DNA of 64,000 nt from Lactiplantibacillus paraplantarum (GTDB lineage Bacteria; Bacillota; Bacilli; Lactobacillales; Lactobacillaceae): contig NZ_CP032744.1 in assembly GCF_003641145.1 (NCBI RefSeq), positions 3,069,858 to 3,133,857 on the forward strand. The letters run 5' to 3'. Below the pieces are notes generated by a model, which was not told the origin of the DNA, did no database searches, and saw only the letters and a list, made by a program, of their open reading frames with translations. This document shows positions 51,119 to 61,140 of the stretch, one piece after another (the first letter of the stretch is position 1; each line of letters begins with the position of its first letter). Position numbers and translations under genes: made by a program.

Positions 51119-52435
51119 CTAGTGTAACGGATCCCAAGCGGGTAACCGTTGTGCACGTTCATTAAGTAATACTTGAAATTCCGGTGCTAAGAAACGCTTG
51201 TGAACCACCACTTCGTAGACGTACTCATCGAACCAGTCTTGGCTCATGACGAAGTAACCTTGATTGCCGACCTGATCACCCCAACTATTTTCAACTTTCC
51301 ACTTAGTCGGTGTATCCGCAACGAGGTCAACCCCTGTTAAAGTCATAGCGTGGCTCACCTCACCTTCACCCGTCAATAAGCGTTGCGCCTTGGTCAGATG
51401 GTCGTTGACGCCAAATAGCTTACCAGTTTCAAACAAATGAGCATCCAAGTAACCCGTCTTGCGGTCCATTTGACGCAAGACGTCATTACCAAACCAAACC
51501 GTCTCGCCGGCCTGTAGTTGTTGAACAGCAACGTCCGTCAACACCCCCATATCAAGATTCAAAAATTCAATCGGCTTGCCACCGATAATATTATCTTCAC
51601 CTGGCAAACTGTACAGCCGATTAAAAGGCTTATCTGGTGAATTAGTGACGACCACGTAATCATCCAAATCAGTTTCAAAGTAATCTTGATAAAACTGTTG
51701 TGGCGTTAAATTTGATATCCGGTGATACTGCCGCTCATCATCACGATATTCTAAATCAAAACTAGTCGGTGGTTCGCCAAATGAGTAAGCCGTCATTCGG
51801 TACACCGCTTGTAACATTGATTTTTCTAATGATTGTAGCTCGGCTTCACCTGCACCATCCATCACGAGCTGTCGAAGTTTTAGCCCATCTTTACGGAGTT
51901 GCCGTGATAAGCTAGCCTGAAACGCCGTCGTATTTTCAGTATTGAACGACTCTGGCATGACACTAGCAGGGACAACACCGTACTTTTGCACCAAGCTAGC
52001 TGCCATTGCCCACTGACCACCATCTTCACCAGGATTAGTAAACAAAAACTGAACTAAGCGGTCATCAATTGGCTGACGGGCCGTTTGCTCAACATTCCGA
52101 TAAAAAGTGTTGGCCCGCTCGATCTTATCCCAGAAAAACAAATAGCTTTGCGATAATTCAAAATCTTTAACGTGGTAACGGGTCGCAAATTTATGGCGCA
52201 ATGTATTTAATAACGAAAACTCCCAACACCGGCCACTGTGTTTTTGATTGCTAACTTTCCCTGTGGGTACTTCAACAGAAAAAGTCCGCTCCAGACGACT
52301 AGCCGCTTGATAATCAAAGCTGGCTGCTTCAGTCCCATTCTTAGTAATCGTCCGCGTCAATACTGATGCCCTTTGATCCTGCGCATGCGTTGTCCGTAAA
52401 GCGGCAAGTGCATCCGATGTTAATTCAATTGCCAT
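51119..52435 (-). CDS. pepC: aminopeptidase C (peptidase C1B, bleomycin hydrolase family)
   Basis: 438 residues, papain-like cysteine aminopeptidase of the cytosol. Catalytic Cys in SNQKHSGRCWEFSLLN (family usually has SGRCWLFA), catalytic His in VSHAMTLTGVD and Asn in KVENSWGDQVG. It trims N-terminal residues of peptides as part of proteolysis. The KHSGRCWEF variant and slightly short N-terminus suggest a second-type PepC. First gene before the XRE gene. Confidence 0.94.
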   Translation of the reverse strand: MAIELTSDALAALRTTHAQDQRASVLTRTITKNGTEAASFDYQAASRLERTFSVEVPTGKVSNQKHSGRCWEFSLLNTLRHKFATRYHVKDFELSQSYLFFWDKIERANTFYRNVEQTARQPIDDRLVQFLFTNPGEDGGQWAMAASLVQKYGVVPASVMPESFNTENTTAFQASLSRQLRKDGLKLRQLVMDGAGEAELQSLEKSMLQAVYRMTAYSFGEPPTSFDLEYRDDERQYHRISNLTPQQFYQDYFETDLDDYVVVTNSPDKPFNRLYSLPGEDNIIGGKPIEFLNLDMGVLTDVAVQQLQAGETVWFGNDVLRQMDRKTGYLDAHLFETGKLFGVNDHLTKAQRLLTGEGEVSHAMTLTGVDLVADTPTKWKVENSWGDQVGNQGYFVMSQDWFDEYVYEVVVHKRFLAPEFQVLLNERAQRLPAWDPLH

Positions 52436-52660
52436 ATTTACCAGCCTCCATCGTGATACTTGCCATTATTCTAGGCTTATTGGTCAGCAAATTCAATTTA
52501 GATGCTAATATTTGTTTATTTTTCTGAACAAAACTAGTCAATTCAACTATCTCCATGATTTTCCATGTGACAGATGACTAAATAATTGCCAATATTAGTA
52601 GCGTCCCACACTCGTACGGCTACTGCTACCACCACTTATCTTCGACCGTTGACCAATAAA

Positions 52661-52689
52661 AAGCGCGACCCTCATGATGAGTCGCGCTT
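52661..52689. terminator. terminator downstream of lepB
   Basis: Stem AAGCGCGAC/GTCGCGCTT (arms 52661-52669 and 52681-52689), A- and T-flanked. 52436-52660 otherwise shows nothing. Confidence 0.85.
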
Positions 52690-52699
52690 ACTGCTATGT

Positions 52700-53287
52700 T
52701 CAATAACTAATTGAATTAATGTTGTGTCGTTTGGCCTTACTAGAATCCCAAAATGGTACTTTAACCACGCCAATTACCTTGTTAGCTGGGACAAAGCCCC
52801 AGTAACGACTGTCATTGGATACTGATCGATGATCACCTAATACAAAATACGAATTCTTAGGGACTTTAGTGGTCTTTAAATTCCAACTATAGCGATTTTC
52901 TAACCCACTTAGGTCCCAATTCGACGTCCCCTGAGTCCGTTCATACTGACTGATAAATTTTTGTGGAACTAGCTTACCATTAACGTAAAGCCTACCATCC
53001 TGGGCCTTGACTGTATCTCCAGGCATCCCAATCACACGTTTGACATATTTAACCGTCTTGGAGCGCGCATCTGGATCAACATGGTACGCATTAAAGACAA
53101 TGACACTAAGGTGACGAATCTTAGCTGTTTTCACGACCGCTACTCGCTCATTATTATCTAAGTTGGGTTCCATTGATGGTCCGTCCACCCGAACCATCGT
53201 AAAAATAAAGTGCCTGATTACCATGGCAACTAGTAGTCCGACCACCACCGGCAAAATCCAGCTCATAATGCTCTTAAAAGTTTTCAT
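52700..53287 (-). CDS. lepB: signal peptidase I
   Basis: 195 residues. Single N-terminal membrane anchor (about residues 8-28), catalytic Ser in VDGPSMEPNL, catalytic Lys in KRVIGMPGDTV and the box E-type YFVLGDHRSVSNDSRYWG. It cleaves signal peptides of exported proteins at the outer face of the membrane. GGGAG precedes ATG 53287; the frame is open further back without a site. Its neighbours, the csc genes, encode exported substrates. Confidence 0.95.
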   Translation of the reverse strand: MKTFKSIMSWILPVVVGLLVAMVIRHFIFTMVRVDGPSMEPNLDNNERVAVVKTAKIRHLSVIVFNAYHVDPDARSKTVKYVKRVIGMPGDTVKAQDGRLYVNGKLVPQKFISQYERTQGTSNWDLSGLENRYSWNLKTTKVPKNSYFVLGDHRSVSNDSRYWGFVPANKVIGVVKVPFWDSSKAKRHNINSISY

Positions 53288-53408
53288 CAAACGTTCTCCC
53301 TTACCCCACTCTAACTTCCAATCATTATAATCCAATCAGTACAGCTTGTCTGGTATTGATAAACTGTTTTTACAAATTCGTAAGTAAAGTTATCATGGGA
53401 GACACTAA

Positions 53409-53442
53409 AATGACGACTACCCTAACCGCAATAGTCGTCATT
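53409..53442 (-). terminator. terminator of the csc operon
   Basis: An 11-bp stem AATGACGACTA/TAGTCGTCATT (arms 53409-53419 and 53432-53442), A/T-flanked, just after the csc stop. Confidence 0.85.
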
Positions 53443-53487
53443 ATTCAGTGCACTTTTATACCAATAATTTATCCCAGCCTAAGATAC

Positions 53488-55050
53488 CTAAGCTTGGGGT
53501 GTATCTTGTAAACTCCAATTAATCTTGCCATGGTAGTCACCTGTGTACATCCCGGGTTGTACATCCAAAAAGATGCCACGCCGTTCCTGCCACTGCTTTG
53601 CAACATCCGTGACCACTGATTTTCCCTTCGAATGTGTGCAAGCGCCTACCAACGTCATTTGATTCGTCATGATTTGCCGCTTGCCTGCTGAATTAACATA
53701 GACTAAGTCACCATTCAGACGATGATTTTCAGTCGCAAGCTCAGTAGCTGTTGCATAGACATACCATGCTGAGCCGCCTGAACGAGCATCTTTAACGGCT
53801 ACTTGCCACTGATTCATTGCCGGTATCAATGTTTCTTTAGTCGGAATTTGCTGACTCGTAAAGCGAATTTGCGACACAATATGTTCAAAGCTCAGGCCAC
53901 CAGCGACAGTCACTTTTAACGTATCAATGTTAGATTGTTGACCATTTGGACTCGTAACCCATATTTTAATTTCATTGATACCACGTTGTAATTTTTCAGC
54001 TGGTAATTTTAAGTGAAAGAACCCCGCTTTATGTGGTTCATCTTCAGTTCCATTTGCCCGATAACTCATGATTGGTGTTCCATCCGCATGTGCAAAATGA
54101 ATCGTCAAATCCTGATTATTCAGTTTAACATCTCGTTGTAAATCTGACGGATCCGTTCCAACAACCATTCCCTTAATTAGGACAGCTTGGTCCTTAGTTG
54201 TCGAGAAGTTCCGACCACCCGTTAAAAACAAATTGAGTTTGATTTTTGATTTCGTTCTTGGCACCCCATTATTAACGATCGCCGTTGTCTGTCCCGGAAC
54301 GTCATCATAATCATTCGTTTCCGTCACTGTAACCTTACCACTCCCCTGCAATTCTTTTCCCCAATCAATTCGCCAATGACCGTCATGCGTTACTCGCGCG
54401 GTCTGAACTTGACGACCAAACTTGGCAGTGATCAAATCGCCAACTTGAGTCCCAGTGCCTTGCATACTGTGGGCACCTGAATCAAATGTCGTAATATGTG
54501 GCACCAACTTAATTTGACTAGCAACTTGGTAATATTGCTTCGTTTTCATATAAGTCAACGTTGTCTTATAGGATTCATGGCTAGAATTAGTACTACTTTT
54601 ATTACCGATCCACACTTTCTTACCGGCTTTAAATCGCCGGGATTGACTGATTTTAAAAACATCCGTACGTTGAGGATGCCATAACAACTTATTGACATTA
54701 TAAATTAAAAATTTTCCTCCAAATTCCCAGCCTTTGTCATCTGTAACTATATCCCACATGTTGTATAACACCTGACCATTAGGCGAGCGAACATCCCCTT
54801 TTAAGGTAATACTCATCTGATCAGTGCGATGCGTCACATGACCATCGCGCACATAATTCGCTTTAATTTTTGTAATAGGCCATGGCAACTCACCAATCAC
54901 TTGCTTCGTAAAACCACTCGTAATATCTTGCATCTCACTAGTCGGCTCACTGATGACACTTGCATCACCATCCATGACCATCACAGTCCATGCACATAAT
55001 CCTCCCAATAACATCAGTACTGTCTGATTGAACACTCTTCTAAGTTTCAA
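53488..55050 (-). CDS. cscC: CscC-like WxL surface-complex protein
   Basis: 520 residues. Exported, with a hydrophobic signal segment (TVLMLLGGLCAWTVMV). Long beta-rich middle region, then a C-terminal end GKINWSLQDTPQA matching the second WxL motif; the first motif may be represented by SAWYVYATATEL. CscC proteins are large WxL surface proteins thought to bind extracellular ligands together with CscA, B and D. TTG 55050 has GAGGAGG six nt upstream, preferred to GTG 55065, which overlaps cscD. Last gene of the operon. Confidence 0.82.
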   Translation of the reverse strand: MKLRRVFNQTVLMLLGGLCAWTVMVMDGDASVISEPTSEMQDITSGFTKQVIGELPWPITKIKANYVRDGHVTHRTDQMSITLKGDVRSPNGQVLYNMWDIVTDDKGWEFGGKFLIYNVNKLLWHPQRTDVFKISQSRRFKAGKKVWIGNKSSTNSSHESYKTTLTYMKTKQYYQVASQIKLVPHITTFDSGAHSMQGTGTQVGDLITAKFGRQVQTARVTHDGHWRIDWGKELQGSGKVTVTETNDYDDVPGQTTAIVNNGVPRTKSKIKLNLFLTGGRNFSTTKDQAVLIKGMVVGTDPSDLQRDVKLNNQDLTIHFAHADGTPIMSYRANGTEDEPHKAGFFHLKLPAEKLQRGINEIKIWVTSPNGQQSNIDTLKVTVAGGLSFEHIVSQIRFTSQQIPTKETLIPAMNQWQVAVKDARSGGSAWYVYATATELATENHRLNGDLVYVNSAGKRQIMTNQMTLVGACTHSKGKSVVTDVAKQWQERRGIFLDVQPGMYTGDYHGKINWSLQDTPQA

Positions 55051-55061
55051 GCTGTCCCTCC

Positions 55062-55391
55062 TCACTTAAAGATGTCTCGCCGATTATGCCGATAGGCCGC
55101 TAACACCACTAATAACGCTAATCCCATCATTCCCATAGACCACAGTACTGGCCGCTCACTAGTTTGTGGTAACCGTGGCAGCTTACGATGAGCCTGCACA
55201 CTAACAACGTGGTATGGTTTTATCCCATTGGGAATATTAAGTTGTTGATCATCGACTTGTTGTCTAGTATGTTGTCCAGCATAAAAATCAACTGCAACGG
55301 TTGATCGCCCCCCAACGGCGCCCAAACCAAATACCGGTAACATAATTAAAACCATAAAAGCTGTTATAATCGCTATGCTGATTTGTCGCAC
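55062..55391 (-). CDS. cscD: CscD-like small LPxTG-anchored surface protein
   Basis: About 109 residues: N-terminal signal peptide (ISIAIITAFMVLIMLPVFGL), short exposed part, sortase signal LPQTSERP, a hydrophobic stretch and the positive tail YRHNRRDIFK. Sortase A would link it to peptidoglycan. GTG 55391 with GGGGGTGG upstream is preferred to TTG 55397. Typical of csc clusters. Confidence 0.85.
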   Translation of the reverse strand: MRQISIAIITAFMVLIMLPVFGLGAVGGRSTVAVDFYAGQHTRQQVDDQQLNIPNGIKPYHVVSVQAHRKLPRLPQTSERPVLWSMGMMGLALLVVLAAYRHNRRDIFK

Positions 55392-55410
55392 CAGCAACCA
55401 CCCCCATCAC

Positions 55411-56460
55411 CTAATCCTTCGACCGTCGTCGCCATAACCACACCAAGCTAACAATTCCTAGTCCTACTAGTAATGTTGCAACGACCCCAATACCAATTAA
55501 AATCCACATGCTCATGCCATGATTATCAACTGCTTCATGATTATACTGTTGAGCAGCAGCCATACTTATATGAAACGTCCGCTTAAATTGCCAGCGATGC
55601 TCGTGATTGCTGACCGTCATGCTCAGCTCATAAGTTCCTGGTTGTAACGATTGCACTTTTAATGGTAAGGCGTTTTTAAAAATCGTATTCGGCGCCATCA
55701 TGATTCCTTTTTTAGTACTACGAATAACGGCTTGTCGTGTATGTTGATTAACAATGACCGTTCGCACTTTTAAATTAGGAACAATGACCGCCGTCGGATT
55801 ACGTAATGCCGCAATAATACTACGATGATAATTACTCAGTCCGGCTTTGACCGTTCCTAACACTAACTTGGGCGTTGGCACAGTTCCAGAGGTCAATTTC
55901 AAACCAATTACATAGGAATATTCATTGGTTACATTAATATTCTGCTCAACCGTCCCCGTCGACTTATCAGTGATCCGTTTAAAGTACCAGCCACCAAGTA
56001 ATACGCCGTTAATGGGATGCGCAGGCATCCTAACTTTAATTGATACGACTTTGGTCCCCTTAGCTGGTACACTGACTGTTTGCGCCCCTTGAACCTTTGC
56101 TAAATGACTAATCTGATTTTTTAACGAACGATCAAACGTTGCGGCAGGATTAATGTATTCAATCACACCATTTCCATTCGTGTAGGCCGTATGAATGGCT
56201 GTTTGTACTTTAATATCACGATTAGTAACGTTATAGATGGTCGTTTTAAGCGTTTGCTGCTGCCCAGTAGTCATTTTCAAATCAAAAAAAGTATGCTCTT
56301 TATGAATCTGATTTTTAGGGAGCTGTGCAGCAACACTAAACCCGACATCATTTTGTTGCGTTGTCTGATGATGCCTAGCTGCCAATCCTGGTTGTACTAC
56401 ACTAACACCAACAATTAAGCTTAAAACTATTAGTCCCATAAAACGTATAACGCTTTTCAC
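55411..56460 (-). CDS. cscA: CscA-like protein (DUF916/DUF3324, WxL-interacting)
   Basis: 349 residues. Signal peptide (GLIVLSLIVGVSVVQPGLAA), DUF916 domain (FSVAAQLPKNQ, QTLKTTIYNVTN, about 40-165), DUF3324 domain (about 170-300), C-terminal membrane anchor (MWILIGIGVVATLLVGLGIV) and basic tail. Recent family knowledge says the first domain binds peptidoglycan and the second binds WxL proteins. GTG start with GGGGTGAG upstream. 14 to 20 nt before cscD. Confidence 0.9.
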   Translation of the reverse strand: MKSVIRFMGLIVLSLIVGVSVVQPGLAARHHQTTQQNDVGFSVAAQLPKNQIHKEHTFFDLKMTTGQQQTLKTTIYNVTNRDIKVQTAIHTAYTNGNGVIEYINPAATFDRSLKNQISHLAKVQGAQTVSVPAKGTKVVSIKVRMPAHPINGVLLGGWYFKRITDKSTGTVEQNINVTNEYSYVIGLKLTSGTVPTPKLVLGTVKAGLSNYHRSIIAALRNPTAVIVPNLKVRTVIVNQHTRQAVIRSTKKGIMMAPNTIFKNALPLKVQSLQPGTYELSMTVSNHEHRWQFKRTFHISMAAAQQYNHEAVDNHGMSMWILIGIGVVATLLVGLGIVSLVWLWRRRSKD

Positions 56461-56593
56461 TGTAATCTCACCCCGATATACTCAATATTTATCCAGTAAA
56501 AAGGGAAGCTACCTAAACCTGGTTCAGCGATTAATAATTAGTCTTAATCGTTGCTATCACCACGGTTTCAACTTCCCCCTTCACAATCTACGA

Positions 56594-57328
56594 TTAACTT
56601 GCTGGTGTATCAGTGAGACTCCAGTTCAACGTTGTTTGATAACCTTGCGCTTTAGCCGTGTTGGCTGGGATGGTTAACTTAACGTTACTTGGATCAATTT
56701 GGTCAACCGTGACACCGGCGCCCTTATCCTTAGCAGCGGACAACACGGTTGCCGAATTGCCGTCCAATACATTCGGGGCATCTACTGACGTAGCACCATT
56801 ACTTTCAGAACCAGAATTAGTCACGGCCCCTTTCGGTAATTGCAAGGTAGCACCCTTAATCGTTGAACCATCCTTTCCGGTCAATGGATTGCCAGCAACC
56901 GCCAATGACCAACCTGCGTTAGTTCCCCGCACGTCGGAAACTTCTGCAACCGCCTTTTTATTCCATAAACCTGACAAATCCGAATCGGTTTCCGCAGCCG
57001 TATATGTTTCTGGGTTCAAGACATCAATTTCATGGCTACCGAAATCTAATTTGTTGGACACATAGATGAGTGACAACCCACCACCAGCCTTACCACCATT
57101 ACTACTATCACCGCCATTATCCGGTGTATTCGGGTGATCTGGATTAACTGGTGACACTGGGCTATGACTACCTTTAAACATAGCTTGAACATCAGTTACC
57201 CCGGTTGTATTAGCTGTACTGTCCGTACTAGGTCCATCAGGCGTATCAGCGTGTGCAATCATTCCTGAGCTCACTACTAAACTACCTGCCATTAAAATTC
57301 CACTGACCAACTTACTAACTCTTATCAA
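56594..57328 (-). CDS. cscB: CscB-like WxL-domain surface protein
   Basis: 244 residues. Signal peptide (KLVSGILMAGSLVVSSGMIA, cleavage near AHA-D), then a linker of Pro/Asp/Gly/Ser (HPNTPDNGGDSS) and the WxL domain with GWSLAVAGNPL and TTLNWSLTDTPAS as its two motifs. It binds cell wall non-covalently. TTG 57328 has GGGGGAG upstream; an earlier ATG at 57367 is unlikely. First csc gene; 134 nt before cscA. Confidence 0.9.
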   Translation of the reverse strand: MIRVSKLVSGILMAGSLVVSSGMIAHADTPDGPSTDSTANTTGVTDVQAMFKGSHSPVSPVNPDHPNTPDNGGDSSNGGKAGGGLSLIYVSNKLDFGSHEIDVLNPETYTAAETDSDLSGLWNKKAVAEVSDVRGTNAGWSLAVAGNPLTGKDGSTIKGATLQLPKGAVTNSGSESNGATSVDAPNVLDGNSATVLSAAKDKGAGVTVDQIDPSNVKLTIPANTAKAQGYQTTLNWSLTDTPAS

Positions 57329-57476
57329 AAATAACTCCCCCTTTAATTTTGTAAACACTGTAAACAATGTTCACTAGTTTTGAAGTGTAGCACCTTAATC
57401 TAATTTGGCTATCATTAATTAAAGTGTTGTTGTTTTTTAATAAAACGTGTACAAAATTAAAAACAAGCCAACGAAA

Positions 57477-57507
57477 AAAGCACAATCACCAATTGGGATT
57501 GTGCTTT
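57477..57507 (-). terminator. terminator after mnmG
   Basis: An 11-bp stem AAAGCACAATC/GATTGTGCTTT (arms 57477-57487 and 57497-57507) with TTTTTT on the minus strand. Confidence 0.9.
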
Positions 57508-57588
57508 AGTGTCTTATATATGGATTTGCTTTTTTACTTACCGGCTAACACCTATGCTTTAGAATACTTGTCGGCTAAATAAGTGATT

Positions 57589-59499
57589 TTATTGAACTTT
57601 CGCGATACGGCCTTGTTGAATATAAACGCTTAGAATCGCAATGTCAGCGGGATTGACACCGCTAATCCGTGAAGCTTGCGCAATCGTTGTTGGTTGAATT
57701 TTCTTCAGCTTCTGGTGCGCTTCAGTTGCCAGCCCGTCGATTGCATCGTAATCAATTCGGTCTGGAATCTTTTTGGCTTCCATCTTCTTCAGCCGCGCTA
57801 CTCGTTCTTCCGCTTTTTGAATGTAACCAGCATACTTAATTTGGATCTCAACTTGTTCAATAATATGCCGTTCCAATGGCTCTGGTGCCGCGGGAATGAA
57901 TTGCATCAAATCGGCGTACTGTACTTCTGGCCGCTTCAGAAAATCTACTGCTAATACACCATCCTTAAGTTCACCAGAATTATGGGCTCGTAAGAAGGCA
58001 TTAACATCATCATTAGGCTTGATTCTGATTTTGCCTAAACGGTCAAGTTCGCTTTTAATTGCTTGTCGTTTAGCCTCAAATACCGCATACCGGTCATCAT
58101 CGATCAACCCTAACTCGCGCCCCTTATCAGTCAAACGTAAGTCCGCATTATCATGCCGCAAAATCAACCGATATTCGGCCCGACTCGTTAATAATCGATA
58201 TGGTTCATTCGTGCCCTTAGTTACTAAGTCATCGATCATAACGCCAATGTAAGCATCGCTGCGCTTCAAGGTGAATTGGCCACGATCAAGTGCTCGCAAG
58301 CCAGCATTAATTCCGGCCATCAACCCTTGACCAGCAGCTTCTTCATACCCGGAAGTCCCGTTAGTTTGACCAGCTGTATATAAGTTCTTAATCAGCTTAG
58401 TTTCCAAAGTTGCTTTCAACTGGTAAGGCGCTACCACGTCATATTCAATCGCATAGCCCGGCCGCATCATTTCCGCGTCCTCCAGCCCTTTGATTGAATG
58501 TAAAATTCGTTGCTGTACTTCTTCTGGCATTGACGTTGATAGTCCTTGAACATACCATTCATCGGTATTGCGACCTTCTGGTTCCAAGAAGAGTTGGTGA
58601 CGCTTCTTATCCGCAAAACGCACAATTTTATCTTCGATCGATGGGCAGTAACGAGGACCGACACCCTCGATCACACCAGTAAACATCGGCGCACGATCAA
58701 GGTTTTCTCGAATAATCTTATGCGTTGTTTCATTCGTGTATGTTAACCAGCAAGACAACTGATGCTTTAAATCAATATAGTCAGCATCCTTCGTTTCAAA
58801 GCTAAAATGGTGCGGCTCTGGATCGCCAGGCTGTTCTTCTGTAACACTATAATCGATCGTATTACCATCAACTCGTGGTGGTGTCCCAGTCTTAAATCGT
58901 TCCAGCTTGAATCCTAGTCGTTCAAGATCACCGGATAACTTCATTGCTGGTTGCGAGTTATTAGGACCGGAAGAATACATTAATTCACCAATGATAATCT
59001 TTCCACGCGCAGCTGTCCCAGTCGTCAAAACAACACTCTTAGCACTGTAATGGGCACCCGTATTCGTTATGACACCTTTACAAACACCATCTTCAACGAT
59101 CAAACCATCGACAATCCCTTGACGTAACGTTAGATTAGGTTCCCGTTCAATCGTGTGTTTCATTTCAGCATGATAGGCGTGCTTATCGGCCTGAGCCCGT
59201 AACGCACGAACAGCTGGACCCTTTCCGGTATTAAGCATCCGCATCTGAACATACGTCTTATCAATATTCCGGCCCATTTCACCACCAAGGGCGTCAATTT
59301 CACGGACAACAATCCCCTTAGCAGGACCCCCAACGGAAGGATTACATGGCATAAAGGCCACCATGTCAAGATTAATCGTCATTAAGAGCGTCCGGTTACC
59401 CATCCGAGCAGCGGCTAAAGCCGCTTCGGAGCCGGCATGACCAGCACCAACGACAATCACATCATAGTCGCGGCCCTGATACTGCTTTACTTCTGTCAT
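57589..59499 (-). CDS. mnmG: tRNA uridine-5-carboxymethylaminomethyl modification enzyme
   Basis: 636 residues. With MnmE it builds the cmnm5 group on wobble U34 of several tRNAs, using FAD and a methylene-tetrahydrofolate. FAD loop [39 protein letters not shown] and [16 protein letters not shown] are diagnostic. Full-length. 18 nt downstream of mnmE, one transcript. Confidence 0.98.
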   Translation of the reverse strand: MTEVKQYQGRDYDVIVVGAGHAGSEAALAAARMGNRTLLMTINLDMVAFMPCNPSVGGPAKGIVVREIDALGGEMGRNIDKTYVQMRMLNTGKGPAVRALRAQADKHAYHAEMKHTIEREPNLTLRQGIVDGLIVEDGVCKGVITNTGAHYSAKSVVLTTGTAARGKIIIGELMYSSGPNNSQPAMKLSGDLERLGFKLERFKTGTPPRVDGNTIDYSVTEEQPGDPEPHHFSFETKDADYIDLKHQLSCWLTYTNETTHKIIRENLDRAPMFTGVIEGVGPRYCPSIEDKIVRFADKKRHQLFLEPEGRNTDEWYVQGLSTSMPEEVQQRILHSIKGLEDAEMMRPGYAIEYDVVAPYQLKATLETKLIKNLYTAGQTNGTSGYEEAAGQGLMAGINAGLRALDRGQFTLKRSDAYIGVMIDDLVTKGTNEPYRLLTSRAEYRLILRHDNADLRLTDKGRELGLIDDDRYAVFEAKRQAIKSELDRLGKIRIKPNDDVNAFLRAHNSGELKDGVLAVDFLKRPEVQYADLMQFIPAAPEPLERHIIEQVEIQIKYAGYIQKAEERVARLKKMEAKKIPDRIDYDAIDGLATEAHQKLKKIQPTTIAQASRISGVNPADIAILSVYIQQGRIAKVQ

Positions 59500-59517
59500 T
59501 ACAATTTCCTCCTACCA

Positions 59518-60909
59518 CTACTTACCCAGACAGAACTGACTAAATAGCTGGTCTAATAATTCGTCTTCATAGCTATCTCCGGTAATTTGACCGAGAAATT
59601 CCCAACAACGGGTCATATCAATTTGCACTAAATCGACCGGCATACCGGCTGCGAGTCCCGTTTGCACATCCTGAAGAGCTTGCTTAGCTTGATTCAATAA
59701 CCCGATATGACGCGCGTTGGTCACCATCACATTATTTTGACTACTTTCAATACCTTCATTAAAGAACATCTTAGCAATCCGTTGTTCAAGCTGTGTAACA
59801 CCGCTCTGCTCCAGAACTGACATGCTTAAAACATCCTGCAAGTCGACTAATTGTGCTAACTCATCTTGGTCAAGTTGAGCAGGTAAATCGGTCTTATTCA
59901 AGATAACGATACGTTTGGATTGAGCTGTTTCTTGTAATAGTTCTCGATCTTCAGCCGTCAAGGGCTGGCTATTATCGAGCACTAATAAGACCAAGTCAGC
60001 GGCACCGATTGCTTTGCGACTCCGCTCGACCCCAATCTTTTCAACTTTGTCTTCGGTATCTCGAATCCCCGCCGTATCAACAAGTTTCAATGGTACACCA
60101 CGTACATTAACGTATTCTTCGATCACATCACGGGTCGTCCCGGCAACATCGGTCACGATTGCTTTATCTTCATGTAAAAGATGGTTAAGCAGACTGGATT
60201 TACCCACGTTAGGACGGCCAATAATAGCCGTTGCTAGCCCCTCACGTAGGACTTTACCTTGTCTAGCCGTTGCTAACAGTTGATCAATACTTTGGGCGAC
60301 TTCGGTTGCTTTTTCCTTTAATATTTTGGTCGTCATGGTTTCAACCGCATCATACTCAGGATAATCAATATTGACTTCAACTTGAGCTAACACGTCCAAA
60401 ATATCTTGCCGTAAATGGCGAATTAACTTAGATAAATCACCATCTAATTGATTTAAGGCGACCTTCATGGATTTATCCGTCTTAGCACGAATCAAATCCA
60501 TAACCGCTTCCGCTTGTGATAAGTCCAAACGGCCGTTCAAGAATGCCCGTTTGGTAAATTCACCAGGTTCCGCCATCCGCGCACCATGACTCAGTATCAA
60601 TTGTAAAATTTCATTCGTCGCCACGAGTCCCCCGTGACAATTGATTTCGACCACGTCTTCACGAGTATAGGTTTTTGGCGCCCGCATCACGGTTGCCATG
60701 ACTTCATCGACTTCCTGATGCGTGTCAGGATCAATTATATGGCCATAGTTAATGGTGTGTGATTGCACCCGACTGAGATCCTTACCTTTAAAAATCTGGG
60801 TTACCACGTTAAACGTCTGGTCCCCGCTAATCCGAATAATTGAAATACCACCTTCGCCAGGCGGCGTTGAAATTGCCGCGATCGTATCAAATTCTGTGGT
60901 CGTTGGCAT
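59518..60909 (-). CDS. mnmE: tRNA modification GTPase
   Basis: 463 residues. N-terminal folate-binding domain ([19 protein letters not shown]), helical domain, inserted G domain ([13 protein letters not shown]1, DVAGTTRD G2, DTAGIRD G3, NKTDL G4) and the C-terminal CLGK with the conserved Cys. Partner of MnmG. Start ATG 60909. Confidence 0.98.
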   Translation of the reverse strand: MPTTTEFDTIAAISTPPGEGGISIIRISGDQTFNVVTQIFKGKDLSRVQSHTINYGHIIDPDTHQEVDEVMATVMRAPKTYTREDVVEINCHGGLVATNEILQLILSHGARMAEPGEFTKRAFLNGRLDLSQAEAVMDLIRAKTDKSMKVALNQLDGDLSKLIRHLRQDILDVLAQVEVNIDYPEYDAVETMTTKILKEKATEVAQSIDQLLATARQGKVLREGLATAIIGRPNVGKSSLLNHLLHEDKAIVTDVAGTTRDVIEEYVNVRGVPLKLVDTAGIRDTEDKVEKIGVERSRKAIGAADLVLLVLDNSQPLTAEDRELLQETAQSKRIVILNKTDLPAQLDQDELAQLVDLQDVLSMSVLEQSGVTQLEQRIAKMFFNEGIESSQNNVMVTNARHIGLLNQAKQALQDVQTGLAAGMPVDLVQIDMTRCWEFLGQITGDSYEDELLDQLFSQFCLGK

Positions 60910-61000
60910 ACCATCATGTCCTTTCTTGTCAGCGTTTCATCGCCTAATACCATACCAAATTTACTTACAATTAGTTAATAATATGTCCTAAAATGCAGAA

Positions 61001-61047
61001 AAAAAGCGCCTAGTCCACGCCACCTTAAAGCGTGGATAAAGCACTTT
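61001..61047 (-). terminator. terminator after khpB
   Basis: On the minus strand a stem around TCCACGC/GCGTGGA extended by AGTGC/GCGCT is followed by TTTTTTT. Confidence 0.8.
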
Positions 61048-61140
61048 GACTACTTTATCTAAAAGATAAGAATGATTAACACCTACTATAATAGCTCACT
61101 CGGAGTTTGTCAAACGCCTGTTTGCGTTCTTATAAATGAA

